A stretch of DNA of 10,361 nt from Actinomycetota bacterium (GTDB taxonomy: Bacteria > Actinomycetota > Acidimicrobiia > IMCC26256 > BP-133): the NCBI GenBank assembly GCA_030838815.1, contig JAUZEX010000108.1:1-10361 (forward strand), given 5' to 3'. The notes below the pieces were generated by a model. The model saw only the letters and a program-made list of their open reading frames with translations, was not told where the DNA came from and made no database searches. Position numbers and translations under genes: made by a program. Shown one piece after another: positions 6,262 through 10,361 of this stretch. Each line of letters starts with the position of its first letter. The first letter of the stretch is position 1.

Positions 6262-7563
6262 TCAGGGCGCCAGGGGCCGGAACCAGGTGCCGTCGCCGGC
6301 CCGGCCCGACGGCCCCAGCCACTCCACGAGCCCGTCGCCGGTCCAGACCGGCGGGTCCACCGCCGTCGCCGGGGCCGGCAGCTCCTGCCAGGCCCGGCGG
6401 CGGGGGTCGAACACGGCGGCCTGTCCGCAGTGGGTGGCGAAGACGACCGCGCCGGCCGCCGTCCCCTGCGGCAGGCAGTCCCGGGCCTCGAGGGGAAGGT
6501 CGGGGAGTGGCCGCCAGGTGTCGGCGCCGGCGTCGTAGGCGGCGGAGCTGAGGTCGTGGTCCCAGCCGATCGTCTCCGTCCCGTCCCAGGCGAGGGTGAT
6601 CGCCTGGCCCGACAGCGGCGGCGAGGCGAGGTCGCGCCAGTGGCCGGCCGCCGGGTCGAGTGCCGCCCCCCGGGCCCGGTCGTCAGCCGCCTGCACGCCC
6701 CGCTGGCGGTCGAGGAAGGCGCCGTAGACGATGAGTTCCGACCCGGTCCAGACCGAGGCGCCGTTGTTGATCTGCATGGGCAGGGCGGGCAGGTCGCGCC
6801 AGCTGTCGTGGACGGGGTCGTAGGCGGCGGCATCCTTGATTCCGTCGTAGAGGCCGGCGCCCCGGGCGCCGACGATGAGCATCTCCGTGCCGGTCCAGGC
6901 CGAGGCCAGCGGCACCCGGCCGGACAGGGGCCCGTCGGCGATCATCCGCCAATGATCGGTCACCGGGTCGTAGGCGGCACCGTCGCTCTGGCCGCCTGCG
7001 CCGTTCATCCCGCCGAAGACGACCATCTCCCGACCCGTCCAGACGGCGGCGGCGCCGGCGCGGTTCGTGAGCGGTGACCGGCTGAGGCGACGCCAGCGGT
7101 CGGCCTTCGGGTCGTACGCCGCGCCCTCGGGGGGGCGGCCCGGCCGGTCGCCGCCCCAGTAGAGGACCTGCGCGCCCGTCCACACCGCCACGTTGCCCTG
7201 CCGGGCCGACAGCGGTCCGACCTCCCGCCACGTCCAGCCGTCGGGGATGTGGTGCGGCGGCCGGATGGGCTCGGCGGGGCCGGCGGCGACGGCCGACTCG
7301 CCCGCCCCGGCGCTCGAGGCGGCCGCACCGCTGGTGCCGGCGGCGGGGGCGGGCTCGTCGAACAGCAGGCGGTGGCGGGGCCGCTCGGTGGCGCCCCGTC
7401 CGGCCATGGCGCCGCCGACGAGGACGAGGGCGGCCATCGTGGCGAGGACGACGGCCACCTGCTTCGCCCCCGTCGTGGTGGCCTGTCGTTCCGCTCGGCG
7501 TCTCCCCGCCGGCTCCAGGTCGATCACCGGGCCAGTATTCTCCGCCGCCGCACCATGAGCCAC
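6262..7563 (-). CDS. Membrane-anchored Kelch-like beta-propeller protein
   Basis: The product has 433 residues from the GTG at 7563. A short basic, hydrophilic N-terminus is followed by one hydrophobic segment (about 35-53) that acts as an anchor or uncleaved signal. A low-complexity Ala/Gly/Ser/Pro linker follows (about 70-100). The rest is a chain of Kelch/galactose-oxidase-like blades. VWTG-type strands recur at about 127, 174, 222, 271, 325 and 406, each usually followed by an AAYDP turn and a W-R-L strand. This predicts a six- or seven-bladed propeller outside the membrane. Its ligand is unknown. The GTG at 7563 has GAGG 4 bases upstream. The in-frame GTG at 7525-7527 (codon 13), with AATACT 6 bases before it, is a rival start giving 421 residues. 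It diverges from the MscS-type gene and precedes the lipid kinase. Confidence 0.82.
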   Translation of the reverse strand: MAHGAAAENTGPVIDLEPAGRRRAERQATTTGAKQVAVVLATMAALVLVGGAMAGRGATERPRHRLLFDEPAPAAGTSGAAASSAGAGESAVAAGPAEPIRPPHHIPDGWTWREVGPLSARQGNVAVWTGAQVLYWGGDRPGRPPEGAAYDPKADRWRRLSRSPLTNRAGAAAVWTGREMVVFGGMNGAGGQSDGAAYDPVTDHWRMIADGPLSGRVPLASAWTGTEMLIVGARGAGLYDGIKDAAAYDPVHDSWRDLPALPMQINNGASVWTGSELIVYGAFLDRQRGVQAADDRARGAALDPAAGHWRDLASPPLSGQAITLAWDGTETIGWDHDLSSAAYDAGADTWRPLPDLPLEARDCLPQGTAAGAVVFATHCGQAAVFDPRRRAWQELPAPATAVDPPVWTGDGLVEWLGPSGRAGDGTWFRPLAP

Positions 7564-7581
7564 CCGGCCTCACGAGCCTTT

Positions 7582-7587
7582 TAACCT
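7582..7587 (+). promoter_or_regulatory. Putative -10 box for the MscS-type gene
   Basis: TAACCT fits TANNNT and ends 8 bases before the GTG at 7596. This lies in the only non-coding stretch between two divergent genes (7564-7595), so both promoters must be in or near it. On the opposite strand the same A/T island reads GGTTAAAAGG and could serve the Kelch-like gene. If the two -10 regions do overlap, the promoters would compete. Confidence 0.4.
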
Positions 7588-7595
7588 TGACCTTC

Positions 7596-8558
7596 GTGAA
7601 CGCCCTCTGGACGCCGTTGCGGATCGGTTTCGGCGCCCTGACGCTTCCCGCCGCCGAGCGCTCGCGGATGCAGCGCATCGGCGACACCCTCTCCCGTTTC
7701 GCCCGCGACGACGGGCTCCGCCTGGTGCTGATCACGCTGGGCACCGTCATCGTCGTGCGCCTCGTGCGCTACGCCCTCCACCGAGTGCAGCGCCGGCTGG
7801 AGAAGACGCGCCTCGTCGTGCGGCCCGGCGAGGCCGGGCGGCTGACGGCGCTGTTCGACGTCCTCAACTACCTGGCCGTGGCCCTCGTCGTCGCCATCGG
7901 CGGGATGAGCGCGCTGTCGGTGCTCGGGGTCAACACCGGCGCCCTGCTGGCGTCGGCCGGGGTGCTGGGCTTCGCCGTCGGCTTCGGCGCCCAGACAATG
8001 GTCAAGGATCTCCTCAACGGTCTGTTCCTCCTGGCCGAGGGCCAGTACACGATCGGCGACGAGATCACGGTCAGCGGCGTGACGGGCGTCGTCGAGCGGG
8101 TCACGTTGCGGACGACGACGCTGCGGGCCACCAACGGCGACGTCCACATCGTCCCGTCGGGCGACGTCCGGCTGGTCACGAACAAGTCCAAGGGATGGTC
8201 GCTGGTCGCCATCGACGCCGGCATCGCCTACACCACCCCCGTCGAACGGGCCCTCGACGTGCTGGAGCGGTACTGCGCCGAGGTCGGCTCCGACGAGGAG
8301 ATCGCCGAGCATCTGATGGATCCGCCCAAGGTGGCCGGCGTCACGGCCTTCCAGGATCACCAGTACGTCGTGCGTGTCACAACGAAGCTGCGGCCCGGGA
8401 CCGATTCCAAGCCCATCGAGCGGCGCATGCGCCGGATCCTCCGGCAGGTGTTCGAGCGGGAGCAGATCGAGACCCCGCCCGTCCCGCTGATGGCCATGCC
8501 TCCGTCGGCATCGCCCACGCCGTCCCCGCCCCCCGCGCCGTCTTCGGCCGACGAGTGA
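7596..8558 (+). CDS. MscS-family small-conductance mechanosensitive ion channel
   Basis: The 320-residue inner-membrane channel would release ions and small solutes when membrane tension rises on osmotic downshock. Hydrophobic segments lie at about 41-63 and 88-110. A Gly/Ala-rich pore helix follows at about 114-147 (ALLASAGVLGFAVGFGAQTM), the MscS hallmark. The beta domain comes next at about 148-195, with GQYTIGDEI and GVVERVTLRTTTLR, and then the alpha/beta vestibule domain. The C-terminus is a Pro/Ser/Ala tail (about 294-320) and may be flexible. The GTG at 7596 is preferred. The alternative TTG at 7587 would overlap the -10-like box and add only MTF. The stop overlaps the uracil-DNA glycosylase start (GTGA, 8555-8558). 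Confidence 0.93.
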   Translation: MNALWTPLRIGFGALTLPAAERSRMQRIGDTLSRFARDDGLRLVLITLGTVIVVRLVRYALHRVQRRLEKTRLVVRPGEAGRLTALFDVLNYLAVALVVAIGGMSALSVLGVNTGALLASAGVLGFAVGFGAQTMVKDLLNGLFLLAEGQYTIGDEITVSGVTGVVERVTLRTTTLRATNGDVHIVPSGDVRLVTNKSKGWSLVAIDAGIAYTTPVERALDVLERYCAEVGSDEEIAEHLMDPPKVAGVTAFQDHQYVVRVTTKLRPGTDSKPIERRMRRILRQVFEREQIETPPVPLMAMPPSASPTPSPPPAPSSADE

Positions 8559-9421
8559 CCCCGCCGGGCGCCCAGCCCGCCGGCCGCCGTCGGACCGGCG
8601 GTGACCGGACCGGCGGTGACCGGACCGGCGGTGACCGGACCGGCGGTGACCGGACCGGCGGTGACCGGACCGGCGGTGACCGGACCGGCGGCCGCCGCTC
8701 CCCGCCGCCGACGGCACCGGACGGTCCATCGGCAGCGAAGGCCCTGGCGGCGGTCACGGCCGAAGTCGTCGAGTGCCGGCGCTGCCCCCGCCTGGTGGCC
8801 TGGCGGGAGGAGGTGGCCGCCAACCCCCGGTCGTCCTACCGGGACGAGGTCTACTGGGGCCGCCCGATCCCCGGCTTCGGCGATCCGGCGGCCCGGGTGG
8901 TCGTGGCCGGCCTGGCCCCCGCCGCCCACGGCGGCAACCGAACCGGCCGGGTGTTCACCGGCGACCGGTCGGGCGACTGGCTGTTCCGGGCCATGCACCG
9001 GGCCAGTCTGGCCAACCAGCCGGACTCCGTCTCGGCCGACGACGGCCTGCAGCTCATCGGCGCCTGGGTGACGGCCGCTGTGCGCTGCGCTCCCCCGGCC
9101 AACAAACCGACCATCGAGGAGCGCGACACCTGCGCCGGCTACCTGGTCCGGGAGCTGGCCGTCCTCCGGCCCGCCGTCATCGTGGTCCTCGGCTCCTTCG
9201 CCTACGAGGCGGTGTGGCGCGTGCTGCGCCAGCTCGGCATTGCCCTGCCCGCCCCCCGCCCCCGGTTCGGCCACGGCGTCGAGGTCCCCACCGGCGGCCC
9301 GGTCGTGCTGTGTTCCTTCCACCCCAGCCAGCAGAACACCTTCACCGGCAAGCTGACCGAGCCGATGCTGGACGGGATCTTCCTCCGGGCCCGCACCCTG
9401 GCCGGCCTCCCCCCGCCCTGA
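8555..9421 (+). CDS. udgB: Family 5 uracil-DNA glycosylase (UdgB) with a TGGDR-repeat N-terminal tail
   Basis: This 288-residue base-excision repair enzyme of the iron-sulfur UDG type removes uracil, and in family 5 also other deaminated bases, from DNA. Four cysteines placed to hold a 4Fe-4S cluster are visible: C74 and C77 (ECRRC), C178 and C193. Motif A is GLAPAAHGGNRTGRVFTGD (119-137). Like family 5, it lacks the acidic residue that activates water in most other UDG families. The second motif is HPSQQNTFTG (256-265). Residues 14-46 are six TGGDR units plus TGG, encoded by a 15-bp tandem repeat. The GTG at 8555, overlapping the mscS stop, is the only good start: no ATG, GTG or TTG occurs in frame between the repeat and C74. 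No Shine-Dalgarno sequence is evident, so translation probably depends on termination of the upstream gene. Confidence 0.93.
   Translation: MTPPGAQPAGRRRTGGDRTGGDRTGGDRTGGDRTGGDRTGGDRTGGRRSPPPTAPDGPSAAKALAAVTAEVVECRRCPRLVAWREEVAANPRSSYRDEVYWGRPIPGFGDPAARVVVAGLAPAAHGGNRTGRVFTGDRSGDWLFRAMHRASLANQPDSVSADDGLQLIGAWVTAAVRCAPPANKPTIEERDTCAGYLVRELAVLRPAVIVVLGSFAYEAVWRVLRQLGIALPAPRPRFGHGVEVPTGGPVVLCSFHPSQQNTFTGKLTEPMLDGIFLRARTLAGLPPP
8591..8690 (+). repeat. 15-bp tandem repeat, six full copies and a partial one
   Basis: The unit CGGACCGGCGGTGAC is repeated without a mismatch at 8591-8605, 8606-8620, 8621-8635, 8636-8650, 8651-8665 and 8666-8680, and its first 10 bases return at 8681-8690. The length is a multiple of three, so gain or loss of units by slippage keeps the glycosylase frame. 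The translated unit is Arg-Thr-Gly-Gly-Asp. Perfect identity between copies suggests recent expansion or ongoing turnover. Confidence 0.95.
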
Positions 9422-9449
9422 CCCGTGCCCACCGAACCGGCCGCCCCCT

Positions 9450-9478
9450 CCTGACGCCTCCCGGCGATCGCCGTCAGG
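9450..9478. terminator. Inverted repeat between convergent udgB and DUF559 genes
   Basis: CCTGACG (9450-9456) and CGTCAGG (9472-9478) form a perfect 7-bp stem around a 15-base loop. The loop overlaps the palindrome GGCGATCGCC (9463-9472), which offers a competing structure. The element lies at the meeting point of two converging genes and includes the stop codon of the minus-strand one (9474-9476), so it may serve as a shared bidirectional terminator. No T-run is present on either side. The rest of the gap (9422-9449) shows nothing. Confidence 0.4.
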
Positions 9479-10361
9479 CCGCCGCGAGCCCGGCCAGCGA
9501 AGCGGCGATGGTGCGGGCGACCATCTCCGGCTCCCGCACGACCTGCCGCCACGTGAACCGCAGCACGTGCCACCCGTAGGGGACGAGCCCGTTCTGGCGC
9601 ACGAAGTCCTTCGCCATGGCTCTCGGCGTGCCGTGCTTCTCGAACCCGTCAACCTCGATGGCGAGCCGGACCTCCGGATAGGCAAAGTCGACCTCGGCGA
9701 GGAACACACCCGCCGGCGTCCTGATGACGTGATGGAACCTCGCCGCTGGCAGGCCGGCCCTCCGGAGCAACCGGGCCATGCATGATTCGAGCTTGGAGTC
9801 GTTGACCGCGTTCCCGAGTGCCCGCTCGTCGAGGATCGCGGCGAGCACCCCCGTGCCATGCCGGCCCTGTTTGGAGAGCTCGTCGCGGGTGGCCTCGATG
9901 GCGCGGATCGAGAACAGCGACGGTGGGGCGAGTCCGGTGTCGATGGCGTCCTCCACGTCCTCGGCCGCTAGGACCGCCGCCAGGTCCACAATCGTCCGCA
10001 ACGGGTTGGTGACCGGGATCCGCCGGCGGACCGTGGTTTGCGCGACCGTGAGATCCGCCAGCCGATGAATGGTCACGCGCTTCGGCCGGAGCCGCCTGGA
10101 GCGGGGGACGGTGATCTCGACGATGTCATCGCCGGGAGGCACGAGTCCCCAGATCCGGGCTGCGGTGCGATGCGACGCCACCGCCCCGTCGCCCGCCGCC
10201 AGACAGGCCGCGAGCACGGTGCGCTCCCACGACGCGGGTACCCCGGCGAATGAGAAGACTCCGGGAAATTCGAGGTCGTACCGGCCCAGCCGGACCCTCC
10301 GGTAGACCGTCGTCCGGTTCATGCCGCACTGCAGTGCCTGGTCCAGCGAAAACAGGCCGTA
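9474..10361 (-). CDS. DUF559 nuclease-like protein with AbiEi-antitoxin-like N-terminal region (5' end missing)
   Basis: At least 295 residues are present, and the frame stays open to the window edge. The ATG at 10320-10322 is probably internal: the 13 codons before it read YGLFSLDQALQCG and continue the family's N-terminal winged-helix motif into MNRTTVYRRVRLGRY. Counting from that Met, TNPLRTIVDLA (105-115) marks the AbiEi-like middle region. The C-terminal DUF559 domain, related to Vsr/PD-(D/E)XK nucleases, shows LESCMARLLR (178-187), AEVDFAYP (209-216, D212), AIEVDG (221-226, E223) and GWHVLRFTW (250-258). These would form the metal site. Such proteins are frequent and often solitary in actinobacteria. 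Their role is unproven: DNA cleavage, mobile-element control or toxin-antitoxin function have all been suggested by homology. No partner toxin gene is visible in the window. Confidence 0.85.
   Translation of the reverse strand, partial: YGLFSLDQALQCGMNRTTVYRRVRLGRYDLEFPGVFSFAGVPASWERTVLAACLAAGDGAVASHRTAARIWGLVPPGDDIVEITVPRSRRLRPKRVTIHRLADLTVAQTTVRRRIPVTNPLRTIVDLAAVLAAEDVEDAIDTGLAPPSLFSIRAIEATRDELSKQGRHGTGVLAAILDERALGNAVNDSKLESCMARLLRRAGLPAARFHHVIRTPAGVFLAEVDFAYPEVRLAIEVDGFEKHGTPRAMAKDFVRQNGLVPYGWHVLRFTWRQVVREPEMVARTIAASLAGLAAA

Noticed and set aside
4427..6322. A 631-codon minus-strand frame opposite the propeller gene and out of frame with the lipid kinase
   Set aside because: Its product is low-complexity Arg/Pro/Gly and has no domain, while the overlapping real genes have clear motifs.
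5200..7077. A 625-codon plus-strand frame opposite the lipid kinase and Kelch-like genes
   Set aside because: It is the mirror of two well supported minus-strand genes and shows no family motif. Compositional bias explains it.
8591..8690. The tandem array as a CRISPR or a set of protein-binding iterons
   Set aside because: There are no spacers, the unit is only 15 bp, and the array lies within a coding frame with a multiple-of-three period. No origin-like A/T-rich DNA or rep gene is nearby.
8591..8690. Phase variation (on/off switching) of udgB by repeat slippage
   Set aside because: Loss or gain of 15-bp units keeps the frame, so switching off is not expected. Only tail length could vary.
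8357..9859. Minus-strand open frames of 500 and fewer codons crossing the tandem repeat, some giving PVTAG repeats
   Set aside because: The 15-bp unit lacks stops in all three minus frames, so open frames there are automatic. They overlap the clear udgB and DUF559 genes and have no motifs outside the repeat.
10126..10322. ATG at 10320-10322 as the true start of the DUF559 gene
   Set aside because: The frame is open upstream and the 13 preceding codons continue the expected N-terminal helix-turn-helix pattern, so the real start is beyond the window.

Overview
The window is a gene-dense stretch of a very GC-rich bacterial chromosome. Codon third positions are almost all G or C, GTG starts are common, and a PdtaS-type kinase, an actinobacterial-style DUF559/AbiEi-like protein and a family 5 uracil-DNA glycosylase are present. 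This points to Actinomycetota. Acidimicrobiia or a similar deep lineage is my guess, inferred from gene style only. There is no phage, IS element, CRISPR array, rRNA or tRNA gene that I can see. Nearly all of it is ordinary chromosomal coding sequence.

Layout. (1) 1-1907, plus strand: the last codons of an unidentified gene, a nicotinamidase-like cysteine hydrolase, and thiI overlapping it by ATGA. This is an operon-like run ending near a small hairpin. (2) 1986-4361, plus strand: a PHP-family histidinol-phosphatase-like enzyme followed 6 bp later by a soluble PdtaS-type sensor histidine kinase, almost certainly one transcript. (3) 4454-5329, plus strand: a secreted, probably beta-propeller, protein. 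It meets the minus-strand diacylglycerol-kinase-family lipid kinase (5326-6237) tail to tail, and the two stop codons share one CTAG. (4) 6262-7563, minus strand: a membrane-anchored Kelch-like propeller protein 24 bp upstream of the lipid kinase, probably in the same transcript. (5) A short divergent promoter region separates it from a plus-strand MscS-family mechanosensitive channel. Its stop overlaps the GTG start of a family 5 uracil-DNA glycosylase (GTGA). (6) 9474-10361, minus strand: a DUF559 protein with an AbiEi-antitoxin-like N-terminal part, running off the right edge.

The most unusual object is at 8591-8690: six perfect 15-bp tandem repeats plus a partial one. They lie inside the glycosylase reading frame and add a (TGGDR)n tail to the N-terminus of a DNA-repair enzyme. 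No usual start codon (ATG, GTG or TTG) exists between the repeat and the catalytic core, so the repeat must be translated if the gene is intact.

Several genes (PHP enzyme, secreted propeller, MscS channel) have a TANNNT -10-like hexamer only 7-10 bases before the chosen start and no Shine-Dalgarno sequence, which suggests leaderless transcripts. I found no convincing undescribed multi-gene system. The items listed under findings are modest.
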